Source: an uncultured Verrucomicrobiales bacterium (lineage in GTDB: Bacteria; Verrucomicrobiota; Verrucomicrobiia; Verrucomicrobiales; Akkermansiaceae). Taken from it: a DNA stretch of 64,000 nt. The notes beneath the pieces were generated by a model. The model saw only the letters and a list, made by a program, of their open reading frames with translations. It did not search any database and was not told the origin of the DNA. Of this stretch, positions 44,705 to 52,540 are shown one piece after another (position 1 is the stretch's first letter; each line of letters opens with the position of its first letter). The stretch covers positions 1-64,000 of the forward strand of contig CALFVL010000052.1 in the NCBI GenBank assembly GCA_937928425.1, given 5' to 3'. Position numbers and translations under genes: made by a program.

Positions 44705-44962
44705 ATGGAAAAACACACTCGTGGAGTAGAACTCAAAAACGGAGAAAACGTAGACCGCGCCCTCAAGCGCTTAAAAACGAAGCTCGATACCGAGGGCATC
44801 CTCGAAGAAATGCGCCGCCGACGTGCACATGAGAGCACTATCACCCGCGCCATTCGCAAGGCCCGTACTGCGCCTAAGCGTAATAAGGTCCGTTGGAGAT
44901 TCCAGAGCGAAGGTCAAATCGCCACCGCTGAAGCCGCTGCTGCTGCTCGCAACTCCGAATAA
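44705..44962 (+). CDS. rpsU: 30S ribosomal protein bS21
   Basis: The residues GVELKNGENVDRALKRLKTK and EGILEEMRRRRAHE are the bS21 signature. The C-terminal third (TRAIRKARTAPKRNKVRWRF) is basic with an alanine-rich tail, slightly longer than E. coli bS21 (85 against 71). It is monocistronic, with a strong terminator 41 nt after the stop. Confidence 0.95.
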   Translation: MEKHTRGVELKNGENVDRALKRLKTKLDTEGILEEMRRRRAHESTITRAIRKARTAPKRNKVRWRFQSEGQIATAEAAAAARNSE

Positions 44963-45003
44963 AGAATTCTCCTACATTTAAAACAGAGTCCAACCTAATC
45001 TGT

Positions 45004-45040
45004 CGCCTCGCGGGATCTCCTCCTCCGAGGCGCTTTTTTG
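45004..45040 (+). terminator. Terminator after rpsU
   Basis: CGCCTCG (45004-45010) pairs with CGAGGCG (45026-45032) around a C-rich loop, followed by CTTTTTTG. Confidence 0.85.
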
Positions 45041-45113
45041 CCCTCATCCTCCACACAAATTAAATAAAATATCATCTTGCGACCCCCCTTCCATGCGCTA
45101 GGGTTATTCCGTT

Positions 45114-45677
45114 ATGAATGCAAAAATTACCTTTGGCATCTTGTGTGCCTTCGGATCATTGACCCCGGTCGCCTTCTCGGCACCAACCGCTACGGAAAAG
45201 GTCGCTGCATCAACCATCCATGGATATAGCATATCCTTTAGCGGTGGTGGGTGAGGCGCAGCCAACAAAGCCAGTTCGGCTTTGAAGAAAATGGAAGGTA
45301 TCGATAAAGTGATGCTTTCTGGAACAACCGCCTTCGTCACAACTAAAGATGACAAGACCAAGGTCAGTCGCGGAACGGTCCGTAAGGCCTTTTCAGGATC
45401 TGGCCTCGAGGTCGAGGGAGTCTCTAAAAAGGACATCCCTGCCCCTGAAGAAGCTTACAACATCGACATCAGCGGTGGCACATGAGCACAGACTAATGAG
45501 AGATTGCGTGCCGATCTCGAGAAATTAGACGAAGTGAGTGCTGCTTTCGTAAATAAAGGGAAAATTGTTCTCCTCATGGCGACTCCTGACTCATTCGATC
45601 AGGAAAAAATTGCTGCCATGACTGCTAAGCGTAAATCCCAGCTGAAATCTGCTTCTAAGATTAGCAGCCCACTCTAG
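45114..45677 (+). CDS. Exported tandem HMA-like protein with two in-frame UGA codons (probable double selenoprotein)
   Basis: From ATG 45114 one frame runs to TAG 45677 (187 residues), interrupted by TGA at codon 47 (45252-45254) and codon 124 (45483-45485). A signal peptide (MNAKITFGILCAFGSLTPVA, FSA) precedes two copies of one domain of about 75 residues. Copy 1 reads YSISFSGGG-U-GAANKASSALKKM, copy 2 reads YNIDISGGT-U-AQTNERLRADLEKL. The shared motif S-G-G-x-U-x3-N aligns with the second Cys of the CxxC in heavy-metal-associated (HMA) domains. Both UGAs are followed by SECIS-like hairpins. Conventional calling would yield only a 67-residue fragment. Alternative: decayed gene, unlikely given the symmetry. 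Confidence 0.75.
45252..45284 (+). promoter_or_regulatory. SECIS-like hairpin after the first UGA
   Basis: UGA, 11 nt, then CAAAGCC-AGTTC-GGCTTTG: a perfect 7-bp stem (45266-45272 with 45278-45284) and a 5-nt loop whose second base is G; the loop begins 19 nt after the UGA. This fits the bacterial SECIS pattern (loop 16-37 nt downstream, G in the first two loop bases). Confidence 0.65.
45483..45518 (+). promoter_or_regulatory. SECIS-like hairpin after the second UGA
   Basis: UGA, 14 nt, then GAGATTG-CGTGC-CGATCTC: 7 pairs (one G-T) at 45500-45506 with 45512-45518, 5-nt loop CGTGC with G second, loop starting 22 nt after the UGA. The sequence differs from the first hairpin while the geometry is kept, which suggests selection on structure. 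Confidence 0.6.
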
Positions 45678-45710
45678 GGTCTCAGCACATCAATTAATCT
45701 AACCTGAAAA

Positions 45711-45745
45711 GCCCAGCCCGTAGTAAACGGTGCTGGGTTTTTTTT
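45711..45745 (+). terminator. Terminator after the tandem-UGA gene
   Basis: CCCAGC-CCG paired with CGG-GCTGGG (one bulged T) and a run of eight T (45738-45745). It ends the transcript 34 nt after the TAG at 45677, supporting that TAG, not an earlier TGA, as the true end of the gene. Confidence 0.85.
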
Positions 45746-45826
45746 ACCTCTAGCCTTTTCCCGCTCTTTCCAAAAATCCTAAGAAAATTCCCGAGTTTAA
45801 ACTCCAGAAGCCCTCTCCTCCCCTCA

Positions 45827-46510
45827 CTAGCGCTCAGCCAAGAATAAGGTATGAGTGAATTTCTTCGCCTTCGGATAGGCCTTTGCCGGAATCACCTCCA
45901 CTCGGGAAAAAACCTTTCGTAACAACTTTACAAAACTCCCATCCTCATGCGCTGACCAATACACCACCCTACCTCTAGGCCGTAGCGCCGCCCGCGCCAC
46001 CTCGAGGCCCCGCCGCCGGTATAGGCGCCCATTTCCCCTCTGCACCAAGGGATCAGGACTATTATCCACATCTAATAAAATCGCATCATAGCGGAGCCCG
46101 CTCTCCATCACCTTAAACACATCCTTCTTCAGCACCGTCACCCTCGGGTCATCTAAAAGATGTCCATTCACCTCCTTTAAATACTCCCCATTCCAGTCGA
46201 TGATCTCCTGTAACAACTCCGCCACCTCCACCTCTGAATCATCTGACACTAGCTCCAGCACCTTCCGTAGCGTAAACCCAAAGCCCAAGCCACCGATCAG
46301 CACCCTCCGCGACCTCTCCTCAGACCTCTCGCACGCTAGCTCTGCCATCAACTGCTCTGATGAGGCCGCCGTCGTGCTCATCAGAGGCACCCCTCCTACC
46401 TTTAAAAAGTACTCCCCATCATGCTCCTGTAGTAGAAGAATCTCCCCGTCAGGCGAAATACTCTTGGCAAGATTCATCGTCGGCTTCACTTCGCCAGCAT
46501 AGGAATTCAT
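45827..46510 (-). CDS. Spermidine synthase-like methyltransferase-fold protein
   Basis: The Rossmann fold of the spermine/spermidine synthase superfamily is visible: VLIGGLGFGFTLRKVLEL (nucleotide loop), VEVAELLQEIIDWN, DDPRVTVLKKDVFKVM, and DAILLDVDNSPDPLVQ. The usual substrate-binding GGxDG region and the catalytic D-x-x-D pattern are only partly present (LLDVDNSPD), so I infer a related enzyme of unknown substrate, not a true spermidine synthase. Start at ATG 46510; an internal ATG at 46477 is also possible. It is divergent from the DUF3311 gene, 64 nt away. Confidence 0.8.
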   Translation of the reverse strand: MNSYAGEVKPTMNLAKSISPDGEILLLQEHDGEYFLKVGGVPLMSTTAASSEQLMAELACERSEERSRRVLIGGLGFGFTLRKVLELVSDDSEVEVAELLQEIIDWNGEYLKEVNGHLLDDPRVTVLKKDVFKVMESGLRYDAILLDVDNSPDPLVQRGNGRLYRRRGLEVARAALRPRGRVVYWSAHEDGSFVKLLRKVFSRVEVIPAKAYPKAKKFTHTLFLAER

Positions 46511-46574
46511 CGACACATTGAAAGGCTTTCGCGACACTCTCGGTAAAACTTCCCCACATCTCCTCCGCTCCACT

Positions 46575-46817
46575 ATGACTCGTAAAAGGATCCTTCTTCT
46601 TATCTTCCTGCTCCTCATCATCCTCCATCAGGACTTCTGGAACTGGGATAACCCACAGCTCGTATTCGGCTTCATGCCCATCGGCCTCTTCTACCACGCC
46701 TGCTACTCACTCGTCGCCGCAGGCTTCTGGACCCTCGTCATGAAAATTGCTTGGCCCACCCAGCTCGAAGAATGGGCAGAAGGAAAAACCAACTCAGCAG
46801 AAGGAGGCACCCAGTGA
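46575..46817 (+). CDS. DUF3311 small membrane subunit of a Na+/solute symporter
   Basis: An 80-residue protein with two spans (RILLLIFLLLIILHQDFWNW, PIGLFYHACYSLVAAGFWTL). The motif HQDFWNWDNPQLVFGFMPIG is the signature of DUF3311, small partners of sodium:solute symporters. Its TGA overlaps the GTG start of the symporter (GTGA), so translation is coupled and stoichiometry matched. Start at ATG 46575 places the span directly after a short basic head. Confidence 0.88.
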   Translation: MTRKRILLLIFLLLIILHQDFWNWDNPQLVFGFMPIGLFYHACYSLVAAGFWTLVMKIAWPTQLEEWAEGKTNSAEGGTQ

Positions 46818-48322
46818 TCACCGTCACCGTCATCGCAATCTATCTCAGTCTTCTCTTAGGACTCGCGCTTTTTTCCAAAACCCTCTTCCGTGGCACCTCG
46901 AAGGATTACTTCGTTGCCAGTCACTCTATTGGCCCCTTTATGCTCCTCATGTCGGTCTTTGGGACCACCATGACTGCCTTCGCCCTCGTCGGCTCCACTG
47001 GGAAAGCCTTCGGCACGGGTATCGGAACCTATGGCTTAATGGCCTCATCTTCTGGCCTCATTCACGCCGCCTGCTTCCTCATGATTGGCATCAAGCTCTG
47101 GGCTATCGGGAAACGCTATGGCTACGTCACGCAGATCCAGTACTTCCGTGCCCGCTTCGACTCTAAGGCCTTCGGCTACCTCCTCTTTCCCATCCTCGTC
47201 CTCCTCGTTATCCCCTACCTTCTCATCGGCATCATCGGGGCCGCTAAAACGATCGAGGGAGTGACTATGGCTAAAGGACCTCATCCTGGAGTCTTCCCAG
47301 AATGGACTACGAATGGAGCCATCCCCCCTTGGTTCACCGGGCTCGTCATCTCCATCGTCGTCCTCACCTACATCTTTGCCGGAGGTTCACGGGCCGCCGC
47401 TTGGGCCAATACTTTCCAAACCATCGTCTTCATGATCATGGGGATTCTCGCCTTCTACCTCATCTCAGATAAACTCGGAGGAGTTGGAGCTGCCATGGAA
47501 CAGGCCAAAGACACTCATAAGGTCCGCAGCGTCGAGGGGAAAGCCGGAGTCTCACAGCTCACCTTCCTCACCTACATGTTCATTCCTCTGAGCGTAGGCA
47601 TGTTTCCACATCTTTTTCAGCACTGGCTCACCGCCAAAAGTGCGAAGAGCTTCAAACTCACCGTCATCGCTCACCCCATTTGCATCGCCATCGTCTGGGT
47701 CCCCTGCGTCCTCATCGGCATCTGGGCCACAGGGCAACTCCCTACTGGGACGAACCCCTCAGCCATTCTTTCCATCATGGTGGCTAAACTCGTCGCAGAT
47801 CCCCTCATCGTAGGTCTCGTTACGGCTGGGATCCTCGCTGCGATCATGTCCTCACTCGACTCCCAATTCCTCTGTCTAGGCACCATGTTCACCAACGACA
47901 TCATCCTCCACGGCAGCAAAAAACAATATGGGGATAAGCAAATCCTCCTCATGGCTCGCGGATTCATCGTCGCCATCGTCATCATCATCTACCTCATCTC
48001 ACTCATCCTCCTTCAGCAGCCCAAGCAGCACATCTTCTCCCTCGCCGTATGGAGTTTCTCCGGATTTGCCGCGCTTACCCCACTCGTAATCGCCGCCCTC
48101 TACTGGAAACGTGCCACTAAAATCGGTGCCTATGCCTGTGTAATCACCGTCTTTATCAGCTGGGTCACCTTCTTTACCTTATCCGGATTCGGTGGCGAAT
48201 TCCACGTCTTAGGGGGCATCACCCCTGCTGCGATCATGTGGTTTCTAGGCGCCGGAGCCATGATCACCGGCTCACTCGCCTCCCCAGTACCCAGTGAGAA
48301 AACCATCGCTAAATTCTTTTAG
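46814..48322 (+). CDS. Sodium:solute symporter (SSS family)
   Basis: A multi-span SSS transporter of about 500 residues, with the family phrases FRGTSKDYFVASHSIGPFML, TTMTAFALVGSTGKAFG, TYIFAGGSRAAAWANTFQ, and the Na+-site region ILAAIMSSLDSQFLCLGTMF. The substrate cannot be told from the sequence; pantothenate or carboxylate types look similar. The GTG at 46814 overlaps the DUF3311 stop. About 147 nt after the stop comes a terminator, with a hairpin in between. Confidence 0.9.
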   Translation: MITVTVIAIYLSLLLGLALFSKTLFRGTSKDYFVASHSIGPFMLLMSVFGTTMTAFALVGSTGKAFGTGIGTYGLMASSSGLIHAACFLMIGIKLWAIGKRYGYVTQIQYFRARFDSKAFGYLLFPILVLLVIPYLLIGIIGAAKTIEGVTMAKGPHPGVFPEWTTNGAIPPWFTGLVISIVVLTYIFAGGSRAAAWANTFQTIVFMIMGILAFYLISDKLGGVGAAMEQAKDTHKVRSVEGKAGVSQLTFLTYMFIPLSVGMFPHLFQHWLTAKSAKSFKLTVIAHPICIAIVWVPCVLIGIWATGQLPTGTNPSAILSIMVAKLVADPLIVGLVTAGILAAIMSSLDSQFLCLGTMFTNDIILHGSKKQYGDKQILLMARGFIVAIVIIIYLISLILLQQPKQHIFSLAVWSFSGFAALTPLVIAALYWKRATKIGAYACVITVFISWVTFFTLSGFGGEFHVLGGITPAAIMWFLGAGAMITGSLASPVPSEKTIAKFF

Positions 48323-48640
48323 AAAAAAATCATAAAACTTCGAACGAATCATCAACTCGGGAGTCTATTAATGCGAAACCAGCGATTAAACGCCAGTTTT
48401 CATATAGGGTGAACAGCTTAATTGCCTCGTTTCCACGAGTGTGGAGCTTCGAGAAGCAATGTTCTTTTAACCGCCGGAATTTTCTCAGGAAAGTTCCGGC
48501 GGTTTTCTTTTATGCGGAACCGCGCTCGTCCTACTTGCCAATCTTCCACAGCACGCGGTCAGCATCACAATCACTACTCACTCTTCATTTCCTCGATTTA
48601 CGATTGAAAATTCCCTCATCCCACCTTCTCCTCCCCCTTC
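48323..48640 (+). other. Leader region of pheT with a hairpin and a strong terminator
   Basis: 318 bases with no protein gene that I can support. A hairpin (TCCAC-GAGT-GTGGA with outer CTCG/CGAG, 48427-48453) precedes the terminator at 48469-48512; the remaining 128 nt to pheT contain no clear promoter motif. It may hold a short RNA or act as the pheT leader. A weak Phe-rich frame (GTG 48409) runs through the terminator. Confidence 0.45.
48469..48512 (+). terminator. Strong terminator upstream of pheT
   Basis: AACCGCCGGAA (48469-48479) pairs perfectly with TTCCGGCGGTT (48494-48504), 14-nt loop, followed by TTCTTTTAT. It ends the symporter transcript or an independent RNA, or attenuates pheT. 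Confidence 0.9.
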
Positions 48641-51025
48641 ATGAACGTTTCGCTCAACTGGCTCAAAGAACGCCTCGACTTCGGCACCCGGACCCTAGAT
48701 GAAGTCTGCGACCTACTCACTTTCGCTGGCATCGAGATCGAAGGGCTGCAAGAAATAGGAGTCAAAAGCCCACACATCATCGTGGCTGAAATTAAAGAGG
48801 CCACCCAGCACCCTGACGCGGACCGGCTGAAAGTCACTCAAGTTGAAACTGGAGAAGGAGAGTTACGCCAAATCGTCTGTGGAGCTAGCAACTATAAGCT
48901 TGGAGATAAGGTCCCCTGTTGCCTCCCTGGTGCCGAACTCCCCGGCGGGTTTAAAATAGGCGAGACGAAAATGCGCGGAGTCGAATCTAAAGGGATGCTC
49001 GCCGCTGGATCTGAAATTGGCCTCAGTGATAAAGAAGACGGCCTTCTCATCCTAGATCCGGAATTCACGCCCGGCACTCCCATCCGAGACCTCTTCGACT
49101 CAGACACCTTAATCGAAGTTGAGGTCACTCCGAACCGCCCTGACCTCCTCTCCCACTCCGGACTTGCTCGCGAGCTAGCCGCCCTCCTCCATACCGAGAT
49201 CCAGCCCGTCACCAAATCTTACCAAAGCAGCACCAGCACAGACCCCACCACGATCACCTTAGACAGCCCCACCTGCCCCTTCTACTCCGTCCTCTCTATC
49301 AAGGGCGTGACCGTGGCTCCCAGCCCAGAATGGCTTAGCAAAAAGCTCAAAGCGATCGGCCTACGTCCGATCAATAACATCGTAGACATCACCAGCTACG
49401 TCCTCCACGAACTCGGCCAGCCCCTTCATGCCTTCGACGCCGCCAAAGTCTCCACCCCACTTCACATCCGCTCTGCTCATGCAGGAGAGAAGTTCAAAGC
49501 GCTCGATGAAGAGACTTACCAGCTTAACGAAGAAGACTGCCTCATCTCCGACCAATCCGGACAGCCCCTCGCCCTCGCCGGCATCATGGGTGGACTAGAT
49601 AGTAGCGTCACTCACTCCACCACAGACATCCTCTTAGAATCTGCCTACTTCACCACCTCTGAGATACGTCGTACCTCTAGGCGCCTCTTCCTCACCTCAG
49701 ACTCCTCCTACCGCTTCGAGCGCGGAGTTGACCCCGGCCAAGTCCTCCCCGCTGCCGCGCTTGCGGCAGCTCTCATCCTAGAAATCGCGGGAGGGAAAGC
49801 CAGCGCCCAGACTAGTACTGCTGGCCAGCTCCCTGCCCCACTCCCTGAGGTTACCTTAGACAGTGAGCGCATGCTCCAACTCATGGATCACAGCATCTCC
49901 CTTGCTGACGCCAGTAGCATCCTCAAACGGCTCGGCCTTCAGTCCGAGAATCAGAAAACTTGGTCCATTCCTAGCTGGCGAGCTGACCTAGGACGCTCCG
50001 CCGACCTCGTCGAAGAAATCGCACGCACTCACGGCCTCCAGAACCTCCCCTCCCGCACTGGTGGCACCGCGGTGGACGAGAGCAGCCATGATCGTGACTA
50101 TGACCGCCTCCTCGACCTTAAAAGGCAACTTGTCGCCCTCGGGTTCTACGAAACCCAGACCATTAAACTCATTTCTGAGAAACAGATCCGCGACTGCCTC
50201 CCCCTCCGCCCCCTTCAAGATGGCGACCTCGTCAAAGTTGCTCGCCCCCTCAGCGAAGACCACGCCATTCTCCGGCCTGCCCTCACTCCAGGCCTACTCG
50301 CGGTGGCCGAAAATAACATCCGCCAAGGGGTCAAGACCCTCCGCTTCTTCGAGAGTGGTCGCCAATTTCGTAACGTAGGTGGAGGGAAAGCCACTGACCT
50401 CGAAGCTGACTCACTCGCTCTCCTCCTAGGTGGGGAAGCCGATCCGGCATCTTGGACCCGGAGTGACAGCCGCACTCTCGATCTCTTCGACCTTAAGGCT
50501 GCTATCCAAGCCGCTCTCGGCAACCGCCACATCCAGTTTACCTCCCGCGCTCGCCCAGGCTTCCTCCTTGCCGGAGACATCCAGCTCCTAGGTAAGCCGA
50601 TCGGCACCTTTGCCCAAGTCCTCCCCTCCCGTGCCCGTGAGCTAGGCTTCAAGTCAGCCATCTACCTCGCTGAAATCGACCAAAAGAAAGTTCTCCACCT
50701 ACGCCCAGAGATGTTCCAAATAGAACCTCTCCCCCAGTTCCCCGGCTCCAGTCGAGATATCGCCATGGAACTTCCGCTCCAGACTAGTAATGCCGACATT
50801 GAAAAAGCCCTAGCCAAACACAAGGACCCCCTTCTCGTCTCAGCGGTATGCTTTGACCAATTCCACGACCCTAGCGGCCAGAAAATGCCAGCTGATAAGC
50901 GCTCCATCGCATACTCCTTCACCTACCGATCTGACAAAGGGAGCTTAAAGCAAAAAGACTTCGATGCCGCGCATGAAAAGCTCCGTAGCCACCTTCAAAG
51001 TTCTCTTCCCGTAACCTTCCGCTAA
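48641..51025 (+). CDS. pheT: Phenylalanyl-tRNA synthetase beta chain
   Basis: PheT is the large subunit of PheRS. Visible parts in order: the EMAP-type tRNA-binding domain (IIVAEIKEATQHPDADRLKV, QIVCGASNYKLGDKVPCCLP), B3/B4 editing domain (VEVTPNRPDLLSHSGLAREL, IGLRPINNIVDITSYVLHEL, GQPLHAFDA), B5, and the C-terminal FDX-ACB domain (PQFPGSSRDIAMELPL, SIAYSFTYRSDKGSL). 794 residues, complete. pheS is not in the window, so the two subunits are encoded apart. Confidence 0.97.
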   Translation: MNVSLNWLKERLDFGTRTLDEVCDLLTFAGIEIEGLQEIGVKSPHIIVAEIKEATQHPDADRLKVTQVETGEGELRQIVCGASNYKLGDKVPCCLPGAELPGGFKIGETKMRGVESKGMLAAGSEIGLSDKEDGLLILDPEFTPGTPIRDLFDSDTLIEVEVTPNRPDLLSHSGLARELAALLHTEIQPVTKSYQSSTSTDPTTITLDSPTCPFYSVLSIKGVTVAPSPEWLSKKLKAIGLRPINNIVDITSYVLHELGQPLHAFDAAKVSTPLHIRSAHAGEKFKALDEETYQLNEEDCLISDQSGQPLALAGIMGGLDSSVTHSTTDILLESAYFTTSEIRRTSRRLFLTSDSSYRFERGVDPGQVLPAAALAAALILEIAGGKASAQTSTAGQLPAPLPEVTLDSERMLQLMDHSISLADASSILKRLGLQSENQKTWSIPSWRADLGRSADLVEEIARTHGLQNLPSRTGGTAVDESSHDRDYDRLLDLKRQLVALGFYETQTIKLISEKQIRDCLPLRPLQDGDLVKVARPLSEDHAILRPALTPGLLAVAENNIRQGVKTLRFFESGRQFRNVGGGKATDLEADSLALLLGGEADPASWTRSDSRTLDLFDLKAAIQAALGNRHIQFTSRARPGFLLAGDIQLLGKPIGTFAQVLPSRARELGFKSAIYLAEIDQKKVLHLRPEMFQIEPLPQFPGSSRDIAMELPLQTSNADIEKALAKHKDPLLVSAVCFDQFHDPSGQKMPADKRSIAYSFTYRSDKGSLKQKDFDAAHEKLRSHLQSSLPVTFR

Positions 51026-51073
51026 GAGAAAGAGTAGTTTAACAAAGCCACCGAGTGAACAATCACTCCTTTC

Positions 51074-51796
51074 CTACTCTGAACCGTAGCGATAGTGCCC
51101 ATCGATCGGGTAATCAAACAGCTTATCTTCCCAGACTGGGCCATTGCCGATATTATGGACGACCCAAGGCCTCGTCTTCTTAGCTCCCGGCCCCGGCACC
51201 ACAATTCCGATATGCTTGCCACCATCTAAGAGATTCCAAATCACAATATCCCCCACCGCGTAATCCTCACCATCTAAGGTCTTCGCCAGAGCTTGCCCCT
51301 TCCGATAAAAAAATCGCTGCAAGTTTTTCACACGACGGTGATCAATATTCGTATCCGGTCCCTTGGCATGATAGAGTTGGGGATAGGAGTAAAAATTCGC
51401 TTTAATATCTTCGTGAAGATCCACCTGTAAATCTATCCCCACGGTCCGATAAGCTCTCACGATTAAATCTTCTGCCTTCCCACGGTCCTCACCAATATCT
51501 CCATTCGGAAAATCGATCTCGAAGTATGATCCATCATACTTCACCTCTCTCTGGGACCGCTCTAGGGCTGCCGCACCGAGAAGAGAAAAGAAGTCACCAT
51601 CGGCATGAAGATCACGAATCGCCTCACGCACATTTGCATCTGAAGTAAGGTTCTGCTGTGCCTGAAGATAGGGAACAAGTGGACGGATAAAAATCCCGCC
51701 GATCACTAAAGCAAAAGCCACCAAAAACCATCCTCCGAGAGGACTTCTACGCTTTTTTTTCATCGGAGCGGCTCCGATGTATTCGATAGGCTTCAT
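51074..51796 (-). CDS. DUF1287 protein lacking the conserved Cys
   Basis: A basic N-terminus and one span (GGWFLVAFALVIGGIFIR) are followed by the DUF1287 domain (VKYDGSYFEIDFPNGDIGED, RAYRTVGIDLQVDLHEDIK, DTNIDHRRVKNLQRFF, VGDIVIWNLLDGGKHIGIVV, PWVVHNIGNG). In the family the segment after the first glycine usually carries a Cys ('RGvCTDVviRA'); here it reads RGKAEDLIVRA, so the Cys that would act as nucleophile in this papain-like fold is Ala. The His (VVHNIG) remains. Probably inactive or a binding protein in the envelope. Confidence 0.82.
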   Translation of the reverse strand: MKPIEYIGAAPMKKKRRSPLGGWFLVAFALVIGGIFIRPLVPYLQAQQNLTSDANVREAIRDLHADGDFFSLLGAAALERSQREVKYDGSYFEIDFPNGDIGEDRGKAEDLIVRAYRTVGIDLQVDLHEDIKANFYSYPQLYHAKGPDTNIDHRRVKNLQRFFYRKGQALAKTLDGEDYAVGDIVIWNLLDGGKHIGIVVPGPGAKKTRPWVVHNIGNGPVWEDKLFDYPIDGHYRYGSE

Positions 51797-51901
51797 GGAG
51801 GTAATTTAGTGGTGAGAGAATTTCACATTTCGCCCAATTAAGCGAGAGAATTTCAGTCACTCTCCTTGCCCAAAGGCATTTTTTTTCATTTTTTTGACTT
51901 T

Positions 51902-52504
51902 ATGAACAGCATTTCTGTCATTTTCGCGGCTCATGCTCCCGATTTTTCCACACTCCAAGCTCACGGGACTCCCATTTCCAGAAACTGGTCAGGTGAAATA
52001 AGGCCCAGAACAGCCCGCGTGTTATTTTGGGTAGACCTGACGCACTTCCACTTCTTAGCGAGCGATGAAAATAGCAGCGGCCTCTGCCATCCCATGAGCC
52101 TCCCTTCCAAGTACCAAGCTGAGCTTTGGAAATACGATGTCGCCGAATTTTTCCTAAAATCTGTAAACCAGCCTAACTACCTAGAATTTAACCTAGCTCC
52201 GAACGGCTCATGGTGGTCCTGTGCCTTCTCAGAGATCCGTAAGCCTAGTCCCGGACAGCCTGCTGCCATTCCAGACATACAGACCTCAGCTCAGCAAAAT
52301 GAAAATTCATGGCAGGCTAGTGCTAAAATCCCCCTCCCTTGGCTTCAAACTCACTACGGTTTCGGCAAAAAAAGCCTTCTCAATGCCACCTTCATCGCCA
52401 ACTCACCCGCACAGGAGTTCCTTAGTCTCGCAGATTTAGGCGGTGGCGATCCTGACTTCCACCGCCCTGACCGCTTCCCCCCAGTCCGCCCCGTCTCGCT
52501 CTGA
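51902..52504 (+). CDS. CBM9-like carbohydrate-binding protein
   Basis: Start at ATG 51902 (MNSISVIFAAHAPDFSTLQA). The phrases LWKYDVAEFFLKSVNQPNYL, EFNLAPNGSWWSCAFSEI, and WQASAKIPLPWLQTHYG match the CBM9 beta-sandwich of DOMON-type carbohydrate-binding modules ('lwkdDvvEvFl.....yyEf.vsP.G.w'). No signal peptide is clear, so location is uncertain. It stands alone, 36 nt before a GT9 gene on the same strand, with which it may be cotranscribed. Confidence 0.65.
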   Translation: MNSISVIFAAHAPDFSTLQAHGTPISRNWSGEIRPRTARVLFWVDLTHFHFLASDENSSGLCHPMSLPSKYQAELWKYDVAEFFLKSVNQPNYLEFNLAPNGSWWSCAFSEIRKPSPGQPAAIPDIQTSAQQNENSWQASAKIPLPWLQTHYGFGKKSLLNATFIANSPAQEFLSLADLGGGDPDFHRPDRFPPVRPVSL

Positions 52505-52540
52505 CGTGACTTTCATTAAAAACATGGCTAGCCTCGCCTC

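Noticed and set aside
45252-45485. UGA read as Trp or Gly through a reassigned genetic code
   Set aside because: Several genes here end in ordinary TGA (rhomboid, DUF3311, CBM9-like), and TGG is the normal Trp codon, so UGA is a stop in general. Only the two special genes are read through, which points to selenocysteine.
48400-48512. T-box riboswitch or pheM-like attenuation leader
   Set aside because: No AGGGTGG antiterminator motif and no compact run of Phe codons followed by a stop. The weak Phe-rich frame runs through the terminator without order.
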